Assembly: GCF_900104945.1 (NCBI RefSeq)
Contig: NZ_LT629736.1
Location: 496,001 to 560,000 of the forward strand
DNA: 64,000 bases
Source: Halopseudomonas xinjiangensis
GTDB lineage: Bacteria; Pseudomonadota; Gammaproteobacteria; Pseudomonadales; Pseudomonadaceae
Reading direction: 5' to 3'
Translations under genes and position numbers: made by a program
In this document: positions 28,260 through 40,690 of the stretch, one piece after another
How the letters are laid out: each line of letters opens with the position of its first letter
Position numbering within the stretch: the first letter of the stretch is position 1
Notes under the pieces: model-generated
Told to the model about the DNA's origin: nothing
Seen by the model: the letters and a program-made list of their open reading frames with translations, nothing else
The model's database searches: none

Positions 28260-29432
28260 ATGGGCGAATTCGACGCCATCCGGCCATTCGACGACAGCGA
28301 GGTCACTGACGTTCTGAAGCGTCTGCTGGACGACCGCGAACTGATGGACATGCTTGCGCGCTATCGATTTCCGCGCGGCGCGCGCGTCGCGCCGGGCCTG
28401 GCGCGCCAACTGGTGCGCCTACGCCTGCGACGGGAATCCCGTGGAATCGACAGCGTGGACACGCTACAGCATCGCCTCGAGCCTCATCTGAGCCGACTGA
28501 TCGAGAACAGCACCATCGAGGTGACTTACAGCGGTCTGGATAACCTGCGCACGGACGTTTCGCACCTGTTCCTGGCCAACCATCGCGACATCGTCATGGA
28601 CCCCGCGTTCGTCAACTACGCGCTATACCACGCCGGGCACCCGACGCCACGCATCGCCATAGGCGACAATCTGCTGCAACGGCCTTTCGTCAGCGACCTG
28701 ATGCGGTTGAACAAGAGCTTCATCGTCCATCGTTCGGTCAGCGGACGACGCGAGAAGCTCGCGGTGTACCAGGGCCTGTCGGGCTATATCAATCATTCGA
28801 TAAGCACCGGCCACTCGGTGTGGATAGCCCAGGCGGAAGGCCGTGCGAAGGACGGCTGCGACGAGACGGACTCGGCAATCATCAAGATGTTCTGCATGAG
28901 CAGAAAGAGCGAGCCGTTCGGCGAGGTGATCCGGTCGCTGAACATCGTTCCGGTATCCATCGCCTACGAATGGGATCCATGCGACCTGCTCAAGGCCCGG
29001 GAGCTCGAACAGCGCGCACGTACCGGCAGCTACACCAAGCAGCCAGGGGAGGACGATCGTTCGATCGCCATGGGGCTGACCGGCTACAAGGGACGGGTAC
29101 ACGTCGCCTTCAGCGCACCCATGCTCGGCGAGTTCGCCGATGCGAAGGCTGTTGCCAGGGAGGCAGACCGCCGCATTCTCACCTCGTACCGACTGTTCGC
29201 CAGCAACTACCTGGCGTTCGAGAATCTGGACGACACGCCCGAATTGCCGATCGGTGACTGGCGCGCTACCTTCGATGCCGACATCCTAGCCGCAGAGCAG
29301 GCGCGTTTCGATCAGCGTCTCGCCTCATGCTCGGCAGACCAGCGGCCCTACTGGCTGATGCAGTACGCCAACCCTGTCATCAGCCAGTTCCGCCAACGCC
29401 TCGTTTCAGAAGTGGGTGCTGACCAGGCTTAA
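28260..29432 (+). CDS. PlsC-like glycerol-phosphate acyltransferase family protein
   Basis: A 390-residue protein with the acyltransferase HX4D motif as NHRDIVMD (about residue 103) and a later EGRAKDG segment matching block III of the family. No clear membrane helix is seen. The first 80 residues are a charged helical extension. It probably transfers an acyl group to a lysophospholipid or related acceptor; exact substrate unknown. ATG 28260 follows GAGAG; longer upstream reading lacks similarity. Its 3' end overlaps the next minus-strand gene by 27 bases. Confidence 0.82.
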   Translation: MGEFDAIRPFDDSEVTDVLKRLLDDRELMDMLARYRFPRGARVAPGLARQLVRLRLRRESRGIDSVDTLQHRLEPHLSRLIENSTIEVTYSGLDNLRTDVSHLFLANHRDIVMDPAFVNYALYHAGHPTPRIAIGDNLLQRPFVSDLMRLNKSFIVHRSVSGRREKLAVYQGLSGYINHSISTGHSVWIAQAEGRAKDGCDETDSAIIKMFCMSRKSEPFGEVIRSLNIVPVSIAYEWDPCDLLKARELEQRARTGSYTKQPGEDDRSIAMGLTGYKGRVHVAFSAPMLGEFADAKAVAREADRRILTSYRLFASNYLAFENLDDTPELPIGDWRATFDADILAAEQARFDQRLASCSADQRPYWLMQYANPVISQFRQRLVSEVGADQA

Positions 29433-29684
29433 CAGTACGGCGAGGCCCAGACAGGCTCCGCCGACGCTGTAAAACATCCGGTTCACGCGCCGGGTCGCTT
29501 CGGAGTCGTCAGCTGCGACTTCGGTGTGCGTATTGGTCGCCAGACGCGCCGACGCACGGCTTGCTCGCAGCTGGGTGGCGGCGCACAGCCAGCCGCCGGC
29601 CAGAGCGTAGAACAGCGCCAACGCATTCAGTGCGCGGGCGGGGTTGTCCAGACAGTACATCCAGATCGCCTGAAAAACGGGCAT
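29406..29684 (-). CDS. Small two-helix membrane protein
   Basis: A 92-residue protein with hydrophobic helices at about residues 18-40 and 70-88 and a charged middle. No family is recognised, but the codon pattern and a GGAG site (TTTGGAGATT before ATG) support expression. It ends inside the last 27 bases of the convergent acyltransferase gene. Confidence 0.6.
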   Translation of the reverse strand: MPVFQAIWMYCLDNPARALNALALFYALAGGWLCAATQLRASRASARLATNTHTEVAADDSEATRRVNRMFYSVGGACLGLAVLLSLVSTHF

Positions 29685-29934
29685 GCAGAATCTCCAAACC
29701 TGTGTTCGGTATCCTCACGCTGTTGTTGTTCTTGTACGGGACACGGCGAAGCAAAGTGGATTTCCGGGAGCGCGAAGCGTCCCGACGAAAAGTCGGTCGC
29801 CATTCTAGCGCAAAACTGGACGCTCAATGCTGCGTTCGTCGGCGGGGCGGTTTTGTGTAACCGTCCGTTTAGGCGCAACATTTGGGCTTCGAAAACGTCT
29901 ACTCTTTCGGACACTTCCAAAACTGGAGTAATCG

Positions 29935-30396
29935 ATGAGAAAAGTACTGGTGCTGGTTTGTCTGCTGTCTCCACTGCTCATGGTCGGCGGTTGCGCGTCG
30001 AATCTACAGGGTGACACGTACAGCCGGGAGCAGGCGCGTACGCCGCAAACGGTACGCATGGGCACCGTCGAGTCGGTCCGCTACGTGCAGATCGAGGGGA
30101 CCAAATCGGTCGTCGGTCCGGCGGCCGGAACCGTGGTCGGCGGAATCGCCGGCAGCTCTGTCGGCGGCGGTCGCGGCAGCATGATCACCAGCGTGATCGG
30201 TGCCGTGGCGGGCGGTCTGGCAGGCGCGGCGGCGGAAGAGGGGATCATGCGTCGGCAGGGTATCGAGATCACCGTGCGCGAAGACGACGGCTCGATACGC
30301 TCTTATGTTCAGGCGGATTCGCCGGACGTGTCGTTTTCACCTGGCGACCGGGTGCGTGTGCTGACGGTTAACGGCGAGTCGCGCGTCACCAAGTAA
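29935..30396 (+). CDS. Glycine-zipper outer-membrane lipoprotein (SlyB-like)
   Basis: A 153-residue lipoprotein with lipobox VGGC (lipid on C20), a Gly-rich 2TM zipper (about 60-100, AGTVVGGIAGSSVGG then AVAGGLAGAAAE) and a C-terminal beta domain. This architecture is that of SlyB/PcP-type proteins that stabilise the outer membrane. The gene stands alone, with about 250 bases upstream. GGAG precedes the ATG. Confidence 0.83.
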   Translation: MRKVLVLVCLLSPLLMVGGCASNLQGDTYSREQARTPQTVRMGTVESVRYVQIEGTKSVVGPAAGTVVGGIAGSSVGGGRGSMITSVIGAVAGGLAGAAAEEGIMRRQGIEITVREDDGSIRSYVQADSPDVSFSPGDRVRVLTVNGESRVTK

Positions 30397-30411
30397 GCGT
30401 CGGGGGAGAAA

Positions 30412-30430
30412 GCGCCTGCGTTGCAGGCGC
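30412..30430 (+). terminator. Possible terminator hairpin
   Basis: GCGCCTGC and GCAGGCGC arms with a three-base loop, 16 bases past the lipoprotein stop codon. The hairpin is stable but the following bases are only moderately T-rich, so termination efficiency is uncertain. Confidence 0.5.
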
Positions 30431-30460
30431 TGCCTGTGTCTTGATTGTTAGCTATTATCT

Positions 30461-30480
30461 ATCAGGCGGGTCCGCCTGAT
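30461..30480. promoter_or_regulatory. Palindrome upstream of mnhA, possible operator
   Basis: Perfect nine-base arms ATCAGGCGG and CCGCCTGAT separated by GT, 110 bases before mnhA and just after an AT-rich stretch (TATTATCTATC). The two-base gap makes an RNA hairpin unlikely to be tight, so a dimeric repressor site is a fair reading. No regulator gene is adjacent. Confidence 0.4.
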
Positions 30481-30589
30481 TCATGACAGCGCAGCGCTGA
30501 GCATGGATAATGCTGCGAGGCGACGGGATAGTTGCCGCGAGAAGTCGCCCTATCAAGAAGCCTGAAAGGCCAGAAGGAGTGAGTCCGGA

Positions 30590-33381
<2,792 letters not shown>

Positions 33382-33382
<1 letters not shown>

Positions 33383-33711
33383 TGGAATTGTTGTACTCGA
33401 TCATGCTCGGCGTGCTCACGATGAGCGGGATATATCTGATCTTGCGCGCCCGCACCTTCCCGGTGGTGATGGGGCTGACATTGCTCAGTTATGCAGTAAA
33501 CCTGTTTCTGTTCGCGATGGGCCGTCTTAACACCGGCATGCCGGCCGTCCTGGGGAGGGCGGACGGTTATGCCGATCCGCTACCGCAGGCGCTGGTATTG
33601 ACGGCGATCGTCATCGGCTTTGCCATGACTGCCTTTGCATTGATCCTGGCGCTGCGCGCGCTCGGCGAGCTGGATAGCGACCATGTCGATGGCAAGGGAG
33701 ATCAACAATGA
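33382..33711 (+). CDS. mnhC: Na+/H+ antiporter subunit C
   Basis: A 109-residue NuoK-like three-helix membrane subunit with the family segment ILRARTFPVVMGLTLLSYAVN and the conserved DPLPQALVLTAIVIGFA. It starts on the last base of mnhA and overlaps mnhD by four bases, so translation is coupled through the operon. Confidence 0.95.
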
Positions 33712-35231
33712 ATCATCTCCCGGTGCTTCCCATCGTATTGCCGATGTTCGTCGGCGCATTGCTGTTGTTGCTTGCACGCGCCGATATGACGTTCAAGCGC
33801 GGCTTGTCGGTCGCAGCAACGCTGGCGCAAATACCCATCGCCTGGGTATTGATGAACCAGGCAGGCGACGCCGTCCAGGTCTATGCCGCCGGCAACTGGG
33901 TAGCACCGTTCGGCATCGTGCTGGTGGTCGACCGGCTGGCGGCGCTACTGTTGATGCTGACCGCCGTGCTCGCCAGCGCCTCGGTGATCTATGCGATCCG
34001 GGGCGACGACAGCCTGGGGCGTAACTTCCACTCGCTGTTCCAGTTTCAGTTGATGGGCATCAACGGCGCCTTTCTCACTGGCGACCTGTTCAACCTGTTC
34101 GTATTCTTCGAGATCCTGCTCATAGCCTCGTACGCGCTGCTGCTGCATGGCGCCGGCTCGGGGCGGGTGCGCGCAGGCCTGCACTATGTATTGCTCAACC
34201 TGTTTGGCTCGGCGCTGTTTCTGATTGCCGTCGGCACGCTTTACGGCCTGACGGGCACGCTGAATATGGCGGATATGGCGTTGAAGGTCGCCCAGGCCTC
34301 CGAAGCGGATATGCCGATTCTCGGCGCTGCGGGCATGCTGCTGCTTATCGTGTTCGGCCTGAAGTCGGCCATGGTCCCCTTGTATTTCTGGCTCCCCCGA
34401 GCCTACTCGGCGGCGACCCCGGCGGTGGCTGCCTTGTTCGCCATCATGACCAAGGTCGGGCTGTACTCCATCCTGCGCGTGTACCCGCTGGTTTTCGGCG
34501 ATGAGGCAGGGGCATTGGCGCATATGGCCAGCGACTGGCTATGGCCGGTCGGTCTGCTTACCATCGGGTTAGGCGCCATAGGTGCCTTGGCCGCCAGCAC
34601 TCTTAATGGGCTGGTCGCCTATCTGGTGGTTCTGTCGGTCGGCATTCTGCTCGCTGGTATCACCCTGGGCTCGCATGATGCGATGGTCGGCAGCCTGTAT
34701 TACTTGGTCCACTCGACCTTGATCAGCGGAGCGCTGTTCCTTTTCTCGGGCATCCTCGCGCGGACGCGCGGACCGCGTTTTTCGGTTCGCCTCATCGCGG
34801 GACCGCAATTGCCGGGCGGGGCCTTGCTTGGGGGGCTGTTCTTCATCGCCGCAATCTCCATCGTGGGCATGCCGCCGCTGTCTGGTTTCATCGGCAAGGT
34901 GCTGATTCTGGGCTCGGCTGGTACCGGCGTGCAGGCTGCCTGGCTGTACACGCTGGTTCTGCTTAGCGGGTTGATAGTGCTGGTCGCGCTGAGCCGGGCG
35001 GGCAGTACCCTGTTCTGGCGCAACGACGGCGTACCTGCCGCTGGCGAACCACTCGATCCGCTGCGCATGCTGGCCGCGGGTGCGTTGCTCGCCTGTAGTC
35101 CGCTGATGGTGTTGATGGCCGCTCCGCTGCTCGACTATCTGGATGCGACGGCAAGTCAGTTGCTCGATCACGCCGGATACATCGACGCGGTGTTGTCCGT
35201 GGAAGCGGTGACGCGTGGAGGTGGAGCATGA
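33708..35231 (+). CDS. mnhD: Na+/H+ antiporter subunit D
   Basis: A 507-residue NuoN/NuoM-like proton-channel subunit of the Mrp complex with about fourteen helices. Recognisable segments are FFEILLIASYALLLHG, FGLKSAMVPLYFWLPRAYS and HSTLISGALFLFSGIL. It provides a proton path across the inner membrane. Overlaps mnhC and mnhE by four bases each. Confidence 0.95.
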   Translation: MNHLPVLPIVLPMFVGALLLLLARADMTFKRGLSVAATLAQIPIAWVLMNQAGDAVQVYAAGNWVAPFGIVLVVDRLAALLLMLTAVLASASVIYAIRGDDSLGRNFHSLFQFQLMGINGAFLTGDLFNLFVFFEILLIASYALLLHGAGSGRVRAGLHYVLLNLFGSALFLIAVGTLYGLTGTLNMADMALKVAQASEADMPILGAAGMLLLIVFGLKSAMVPLYFWLPRAYSAATPAVAALFAIMTKVGLYSILRVYPLVFGDEAGALAHMASDWLWPVGLLTIGLGAIGALAASTLNGLVAYLVVLSVGILLAGITLGSHDAMVGSLYYLVHSTLISGALFLFSGILARTRGPRFSVRLIAGPQLPGGALLGGLFFIAAISIVGMPPLSGFIGKVLILGSAGTGVQAAWLYTLVLLSGLIVLVALSRAGSTLFWRNDGVPAAGEPLDPLRMLAAGALLACSPLMVLMAAPLLDYLDATASQLLDHAGYIDAVLSVEAVTRGGGA

Positions 35232-35734
35232 GGTTGCGTTCGAAATGGCTACCGCATCCGTTGCTCAGCCTGATCCTGCTATTGACTTGGCAGCTGTTGA
35301 TGAACGCGACCTCGGTTGGGACGCTGATCATGGGTGCAATTCTTGGCTGGGTGATTCCACTGATAACCCATGTTTTCTGGCCGAATCCGCCGACATTACA
35401 GCGGCCGCTGGTACTGCTGGGTTTCGTCCTCCGCGTGTTGTTCGATATTGTCATCGCCAACATGCAGGTGGCGAAACTGATCCTCGGTCCGACGCGTCAG
35501 TTGCAGCCCACCTTCGTTGAATATCCGCTGCAGCTTACCCACGACTTTGCGATCAGCCTGCTCGCCAGCACCATCTCCTTGACCCCCGGGACGGTCTCGG
35601 CAGACCTGAGCGACGATCGACGGACGCTGCTGATACATGGTTTGAACGTTACCGACGCGGATGAGCTGATCCGTACCATCAAACAGCGCTATGAAACGCC
35701 GCTGCTGGAGGTATTCGAATGTTCCAGAACGTAG
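35228..35734 (+). CDS. mnhE: Na+/H+ antiporter subunit E
   Basis: A 168-residue subunit with two or three N-terminal helices and a cytoplasmic C-terminal domain. The SLLASTISLTPGTVSADLSD segment is the family hallmark. Needed for assembly of the Mrp complex. It overlaps mnhD by four bases and mnhF by sixteen. Confidence 0.94.
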   Translation: MRLRSKWLPHPLLSLILLLTWQLLMNATSVGTLIMGAILGWVIPLITHVFWPNPPTLQRPLVLLGFVLRVLFDIVIANMQVAKLILGPTRQLQPTFVEYPLQLTHDFAISLLASTISLTPGTVSADLSDDRRTLLIHGLNVTDADELIRTIKQRYETPLLEVFECSRT

Positions 35735-35988
35735 TGCTGCTGTGTCTGGCGATCATGTCGATTTCGGTCGTGCTGACCGTGATGCGCCTGATCAAGGGGC
35801 CGGACCTGCCGGATCGGGTGTTAGCGCTGGATACCCTTTACATCAATGCCATCGCTTTGATCATGCTCATGGGTCTGTATCTGCGCTCGGATCTGTTCTT
35901 CGAAGCGGCGCTGCTCATCGCAGTGATGGGCTTCGTTGGCACCGTGGCGGTGGCCAAGCACCTGTTGCGCGGCGACATCATCGAATAG
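35719..35988 (+). CDS. mnhF: Na+/H+ antiporter subunit F
   Basis: An 89-residue three-helix membrane subunit with the conserved RLIKGPDLPDRVLALDTL motif and GFVGTVAVAKHLLRGDIIE at the end. Its start lies sixteen bases inside mnhE. Confidence 0.94.
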   Translation: MFQNVVLLCLAIMSISVVLTVMRLIKGPDLPDRVLALDTLYINAIALIMLMGLYLRSDLFFEAALLIAVMGFVGTVAVAKHLLRGDIIE

Positions 35989-36000
35989 AGGAGAGCTGTT

Positions 36001-36339
36001 ATGGATACGCCACAATGGCTGGAATGGCTGGTCGCAGCGCTGATCCTCGTAGGCAGCCTGTTCGCGTTGGTAGGCTCGATCGGCCTGTGGAAGCTGCCGG
36101 ACTTCTTCATGCGGCTGCATGGGCCCACCAAGGCCACCACGCTTGGCGTCGGTGCGCTGGTGATCGGGTCGATGCTGTTTTTCAGCGCGCAGCGCGAGGG
36201 CATCAGCCTTCACGAGGTACTCATTACTATCTTCCTGTTCATGACTGCGCCGGTCAGCGCCAACCTGTTGGCCAAGGCGGCGATGCATCAGCGGCTGAAA
36301 CGCACCGAGCGCACCCGGGGCGAGCCCTGGAAGCAATAG
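36001..36339 (+). CDS. mnhG: Na+/H+ antiporter subunit G
   Basis: A 112-residue three-helix subunit with the family stretch IGLWKLPDFFMRLHGPTKATTLG split across helices 1 and 2. GAGGAGAG lies six bases before the ATG. Last gene of the operon; it converges on a NhaC-type gene 53 bases away. Confidence 0.94.
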   Translation: MDTPQWLEWLVAALILVGSLFALVGSIGLWKLPDFFMRLHGPTKATTLGVGALVIGSMLFFSAQREGISLHEVLITIFLFMTAPVSANLLAKAAMHQRLKRTERTRGEPWKQ

Positions 36340-36392
36340 TCTGCGGCGGCTTGGTGTGCCTCCGCTGACCGCAGCTTGCCGACAGGGTCGGG

Positions 36393-37724
36393 TCAGCCAG
36401 GTTCACCGGCTGCCTTCAACCTGGGTACTCCGGCGATGATTGCTAGCACCGCAGCGGCTCCGAGTATCCAGCAGTAGTGAACCTGCCCGGCCAGTACCAG
36501 CGGTGAAACGCCGGCCAGCGAGCCGGCCAGCAGTATTTGCGCGCCGTAGGGAATCAATCCCTGGACCACGCAGGAGAAGATGTCCAGCAGGCTGGCGCTG
36601 CGGCGACGGTCCACCTGATAGTGGTCGGCGAGGTCGCGCGCGACGCTGCCGCTGACGATAATTGCCACGGTGTTGTTGGCGACAAACAGGTTGGCGATGC
36701 TGACCAGCGCGGCAATCGCGGCTTCTCCGCTGCGGCGACCACTCTGGCCGATACGCGCTGTGATCCTCTGAATGGTCTGGCGCAGCCAGGCCAGCCCGCC
36801 TTCACGTTTCATGACGGCCGACAGGCCGCCAATGAACATCGACAGGATTGTGATTTCGAGCATGCCTTCGAAACCCCGGTAAATGTCGTTGCCCCAGGTG
36901 CTCAGCGCGTATCCATCGGTCAGCAGCAGACCGGTCAGGCCGGACAGCACGATGCCGGTCAAGAGAACGGCAAGCACATTGAGCCCGCTCAGCGCCAGGA
37001 CCAGCACGGCTACGTAGGGCAGCACCAGGATCGCCTGATAGTCGGCCTGCGCTGGCTCTGTCGCGGTGTCGCCGAGAATGAACAGCAACAGCAAGGTCAG
37101 CATCGCCGCAGGCAGCGCGATCAGCAGGTTGAGCTTGAACTTGTCACGCATGGCGACCGACTGGGTGCGGGTCGCAGCGATGGTGGTGTCGGAAATGATC
37201 GAGAGGTTATCGCCGGCCATCGCGCCGCCGATCACCGCGCCCATTGCCACCGGTATCGAGATTCCCGTCGCTTCGGCGAAACCCAGGGCGACGGGCGCTA
37301 CCGCACCGATGGTCCCCATGGATGTCCCCATGGCGGTGGAAATGAACGCGGCGATCAGAAACAGTCCGGGCAAAACGAAGCTCGGCGGGATGAAGCTCAG
37401 CCCCATGTTGACCGTGGCAGTGACGCCGCCAATGGCATCGGTCACGGAGGCAAAGGCTCCTGCGAGTAAAAACACGAGCACCATCATGATGATGTTGCTA
37501 TCGCCGATGCCGGCAATGAAGGTGTCCAGGCTACGATTCAGTCCTTCGCGGGCCAGCAGTATGGCCAGCACGATCGCAGGAAGAATCGCTACCGGTGCCT
37601 TGATCTGGTAGAAGGCGAAATCGGTACCACTCAGGGTGTAGTAGACGCCGCTGCCGAGAAAGATCAGCAGAAACAAAAGAAGCGGCAGGAGGGCGATCGC
37701 CCGTGGTTGTGGACGTTCAGTCAC
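36393..37724 (-). CDS. NhaC-family Na+/H+ antiporter
   Basis: A 443-residue inner-membrane transporter with about eleven helices. Features of the NhaC superfamily are STAMGTSMGTIGAVAPVA, GAVIGGAMAGDNLSIISDTTIA, and the second-half counterpart SIANLFVANNTVAIIVSG. It would extrude Na+ (or carry a small carboxylate or amino acid in exchange). Its place directly beside the Mnh operon, in convergent orientation, supports a role in sodium or pH homeostasis, but it is not part of that transcript. Confidence 0.82.
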   Translation of the reverse strand: MTERPQPRAIALLPLLLFLLIFLGSGVYYTLSGTDFAFYQIKAPVAILPAIVLAILLAREGLNRSLDTFIAGIGDSNIIMMVLVFLLAGAFASVTDAIGGVTATVNMGLSFIPPSFVLPGLFLIAAFISTAMGTSMGTIGAVAPVALGFAEATGISIPVAMGAVIGGAMAGDNLSIISDTTIAATRTQSVAMRDKFKLNLLIALPAAMLTLLLLFILGDTATEPAQADYQAILVLPYVAVLVLALSGLNVLAVLLTGIVLSGLTGLLLTDGYALSTWGNDIYRGFEGMLEITILSMFIGGLSAVMKREGGLAWLRQTIQRITARIGQSGRRSGEAAIAALVSIANLFVANNTVAIIVSGSVARDLADHYQVDRRRSASLLDIFSCVVQGLIPYGAQILLAGSLAGVSPLVLAGQVHYCWILGAAAVLAIIAGVPRLKAAGEPG

Positions 37725-37855
37725 GATAACTCCCGTTGGTCTGGCCTGGATCGGCTTGGGGCGGGTATGTTACGTGAAAACCGGCAATCGGTCTGGCGGT
37801 GGAAGCGAGCAAAACGAGGAGCCGCCGACAGCGAGGTGCTGCCGGCGTGTTCAGT

Positions 37856-38404
37856 TTACTTGGTGGCGAGCGCTACTTCGGTTGTGGCTGGCGTCAGGAC
37901 GATTTCTACCCGGCGGTTGAGTTGCCGGCCGATGGGTGTCGAATTGTCGGCACGCGGTTCGTTCTCACCCATTGCCTCCAGGCTCATCTGCTTGCGGCGC
38001 ACGCCGCTCAGCATCAGCATGTTCGCAACGGCCTGTGCGCGCTCGAAACTGAGCTTCTCATTGATCTCTTCGTCTCCCTCGGTGTCACTATGTCCGACGA
38101 CGCGGAAATGACATTCGCCATCATCTTTCAAAGCGCTGCCGACTTTGCCGATCGGTACCAGACCTTTAGGCAGCAGAAGGGTACGCTTGGGATGGAAGTT
38201 ACCGTCGACCGGGATGATCACGCGGATCTCCTCGCCTTCGCGCTCGACTTCGAAGCCTTGTGCTTCGGCAACGGCGGTCACCTCGGCTACCCTTGAGTCA
38301 GCCCAGGACACACGAGGTTCCGGTGCTTTTTCAGGCGCCTTGGAGGCACAGGCGGAGACAACGACAACGAGAGACGACAGGACAAACGTTCTTATGATTT
38401 GCAT
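37856..38404 (-). CDS. OmpA-family lipoprotein
   Basis: A 182-residue lipoprotein: lipobox VVSAC (lipid on C19), a short linker, and a C-terminal OmpA-like peptidoglycan-binding domain (about 75-175) with the motif GHSDTEGDEEINEKLSFERA and RQLNRRVEI. It would anchor the outer membrane to peptidoglycan. ATG 38404 is preceded by GGAAG. A longer frame reading into the divergent neighbour is an artefact. Confidence 0.87.
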   Translation of the reverse strand: MQIIRTFVLSSLVVVVSACASKAPEKAPEPRVSWADSRVAEVTAVAEAQGFEVEREGEEIRVIIPVDGNFHPKRTLLLPKGLVPIGKVGSALKDDGECHFRVVGHSDTEGDEEINEKLSFERAQAVANMLMLSGVRRKQMSLEAMGENEPRADNSTPIGRQLNRRVEIVLTPATTEVALATK

Positions 38405-38533
38405 GATGCTTCCGAGAAAAATGCTGGCGCGAACACATGAGTTAGACTGCGCACAGATTAGCATTGCGCTTGTGGGTTGTGTCTGGGCAGTAACACAATT
38501 TTTTGCTGGAAATTGGCCAAGGAGTTCACACAA

Positions 38534-39181
38534 ATGACAAAGAGCCGCCACCCGCTTCGGGTGAGCTGGGCCTTGGTATCGGCGCTGACTCTGTCCGGTT
38601 GCGCGTTGCTGCCCGGGGGAGCGGGAGACGAGCGGCGACTCGCTGGCCTGCTGGAAACCGGCGGAGACGGGTGGGAAATCACGCCGTGCGATGCGACTGG
38701 TTCGCTTGAAGTGGTACCCACCGCCGAACTGCAGCAGGTTTTTCGTAATGTCGCCCAGCCCGGGCAGACCGGCATTTTCGTCGAGCTGGAAGGGCGTATC
38801 CGTGACCAGACACTGAGACCCACGCGCCTGATCCGTATGCAGTCCACAGGGCGCGGGTGCGCTGCGCAAACCGATCCGTCTGCGCAGTGGATCGCAGCAG
38901 GCCCGCATCCGTCCTGGCGATTGACTATCGGGTCACAGGGAATCGAATTCGACAGCGAAGCTGCCGAGCGCACCGGTCCGTCTCCGGTGATTGCCGAGGA
39001 GTTGCCGGATGGTTCGCGCAGCTTTCGGACCGAGCGCGATGATCGGCTTGAGCTGTGGTTGTATCCGCAGGAGTGCTTCAATCACGCGGGCGATTTCGCG
39101 CACATGAGTGCAACCCTTATCGTTGACGGCAAACGTTTGAGTGGTTGTGCTTACGAAGGGCAGGCCCGACCGGCGTCCTGA
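38534..39181 (+). CDS. COG3650-type lipoprotein
   Basis: A 215-residue lipoprotein with lipobox LSGC (lipid on C23). The middle repeats a short beta-rich pattern and the C-terminus, YPQECFNHAGDFAHMSATL followed by GCAYEGQA, resembles COG3650 envelope proteins of unknown function. GGAG lies about nine bases before ATG 38534. It is divergent from the OmpA-like lipoprotein with a 129-base shared promoter region. Confidence 0.75.
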   Translation: MTKSRHPLRVSWALVSALTLSGCALLPGGAGDERRLAGLLETGGDGWEITPCDATGSLEVVPTAELQQVFRNVAQPGQTGIFVELEGRIRDQTLRPTRLIRMQSTGRGCAAQTDPSAQWIAAGPHPSWRLTIGSQGIEFDSEAAERTGPSPVIAEELPDGSRSFRTERDDRLELWLYPQECFNHAGDFAHMSATLIVDGKRLSGCAYEGQARPAS

Positions 39182-39211
39182 AGTATCCAGAACGCCGGCG
39201 ATAGATGAGCT

Positions 39212-39913
39212 TCAGGCGCCGAGGTAGGCGTCGCGTACCTGGGGGTCGGCCAGCAGCGCCTCGCCGGTGTCCTGCAGCACGATGTGACCGTGCTCCATAA
39301 CGTAACCGCGGTCTGCCAGTTTCAGCGCCTGGTTGGCGTTTTGCTCGACGAGAAACACGGTTACGCCCTGGCGACGCAGCTCTTCGAGGATCTCGAAGAT
39401 CTGCTGGATAATGATCGGTGCCAGGCCGAGTGAGGGCTCGTCGAGCAACAGCAGCTTCGGCTTGCTCATCAACGCGCGGCCGATGGCGAGCATCTGCTGT
39501 TCGCCGCCGGACATGGTGCCGGCACGCTGGTGATAGCGTTCCTTGAGGCGTGGAAACAATCCGAGAGCGGTATCCAGCTGCCGCTGGAAGTCGTCGCCCT
39601 CGGTGAAGAATCCGCCCATGGCCAGATTTTCTTCCACTGTCAGACGCGAGAACACGCGGCGGCCTTCCGGCACGATCGCGATGTCCATGCGCATGATTTC
39701 CGCGGTGGTCTTGGTGGTCAGCTCCTCGCCCTGGTAACGGATGCTCCCGGTGGTGGCCTTGGGGTCGCCGCACAGGGTCATCAGCAGCGTGGTCTTGCCA
39801 GCACCGTTGGCGCCAATCAACGTGACGATTTCGCCGCGCTGGACCTCCAGGTTGATGTCATGCAGCGCCTGGATCTTGCCGTAGTGGGTCGAAACGTTCT
39901 TGAAATACAGCAT
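39212..39913 (-). CDS. braG: Branched-chain amino acid ABC transporter ATPase (LivF/BraG)
   Basis: A 233-residue ABC ATPase with Walker A GANGAGKTTLLM, signature MSGGEQQMLAIGRAL and Walker B LLLLDEPSLGLAP. With BraF it powers the BraDE permease. Last gene of the braCDEFG unit, nine bases after braF. Confidence 0.96.
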   Translation of the reverse strand: MLYFKNVSTHYGKIQALHDINLEVQRGEIVTLIGANGAGKTTLLMTLCGDPKATTGSIRYQGEELTTKTTAEIMRMDIAIVPEGRRVFSRLTVEENLAMGGFFTEGDDFQRQLDTALGLFPRLKERYHQRAGTMSGGEQQMLAIGRALMSKPKLLLLDEPSLGLAPIIIQQIFEILEELRRQGVTVFLVEQNANQALKLADRGYVMEHGHIVLQDTGEALLADPQVRDAYLGA

Positions 39914-39922
39914 CGGTTGTCC

Positions 39923-40690
39923 TCAGGTTTCGCCCAGGTAAGCCTTGATCACGTCGGGGTTCTGGCGCACCTCGGCCGGCGTACCAGCGGCCAGAGGACA
40001 ACCCTGGTTGATCACCACGATATGGTCCGAAATCCCCATGACCAGCTTCATGTCGTGCTCGATCAGCAGGATGGTCAGGCCGTGCTCGTTGCGCAGCTCT
40101 CCGATCAGCTCCTTGAGATCCTCGGTTTCCCGCGGGTTCAGGCCGGCGGCGGGCTCGTCGAGCATCAGCAATGACGGCTGCGTGACCATGCAGCGGGCGA
40201 TTTCCAGCCGACGCTGCTGACCGTAGGCCAGCGTATTGGCCGGGCGGTTGGCGAATTCCTTGAGGTCGACCCGCTCAAGCCAGTACGCGGCCCGCTCGAG
40301 GGCCTCGCGCTCGCTGCGGCGAAAGCCCGGCGTCTTGAACAGGCCGGCCAGCATGTTGGTGTTCATGTGCTGATGCTGCGCGACCAGCAGGTTCTCCACC
40401 ACCGTCATTTCCTTGAACAGGCGCACATGCTGGAAGGTGCGGATCATGCCCTTGCGCGCGACCTTGAAGCCCGGAAGTCCCTGGATTTCTTCGCCGCGGA
40501 AGATGATCTTGCCGTCGCTCGGCTTGTAGAACCCGGTCAGACAGTTGAAAACGGTGGTCTTGCCGGCGCCGTTGGGCCCGATCATCGATACGATCTGTTT
40601 TTCCTTGACGGTCAGGGCAACGCCGTCGACCGCCAGCAGCCCGCCAAAACGCATGGTCAGGCCGGTTACCTCAAGCAATGGCTGACTCAT
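39923..40690 (-). CDS. braF: Branched-chain amino acid ABC transporter ATPase (LivG/BraF)
   Basis: A 255-residue ABC ATPase: Walker [14 protein letters not shown], the LivG-type insert containing [20 protein letters not shown], signature [14 protein letters not shown] and Walker [14 protein letters not shown]. Its start overlaps braE by four bases. Confidence 0.96.
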   Translation of the reverse strand: MSQPLLEVTGLTMRFGGLLAVDGVALTVKEKQIVSMIGPNGAGKTTVFNCLTGFYKPSDGKIIFRGEEIQGLPGFKVARKGMIRTFQHVRLFKEMTVVENLLVAQHQHMNTNMLAGLFKTPGFRRSEREALERAAYWLERVDLKEFANRPANTLAYGQQRRLEIARCMVTQPSLLMLDEPAAGLNPRETEDLKELIGELRNEHGLTILLIEHDMKLVMGISDHIVVINQGCPLAAGTPAEVRQNPDVIKAYLGET

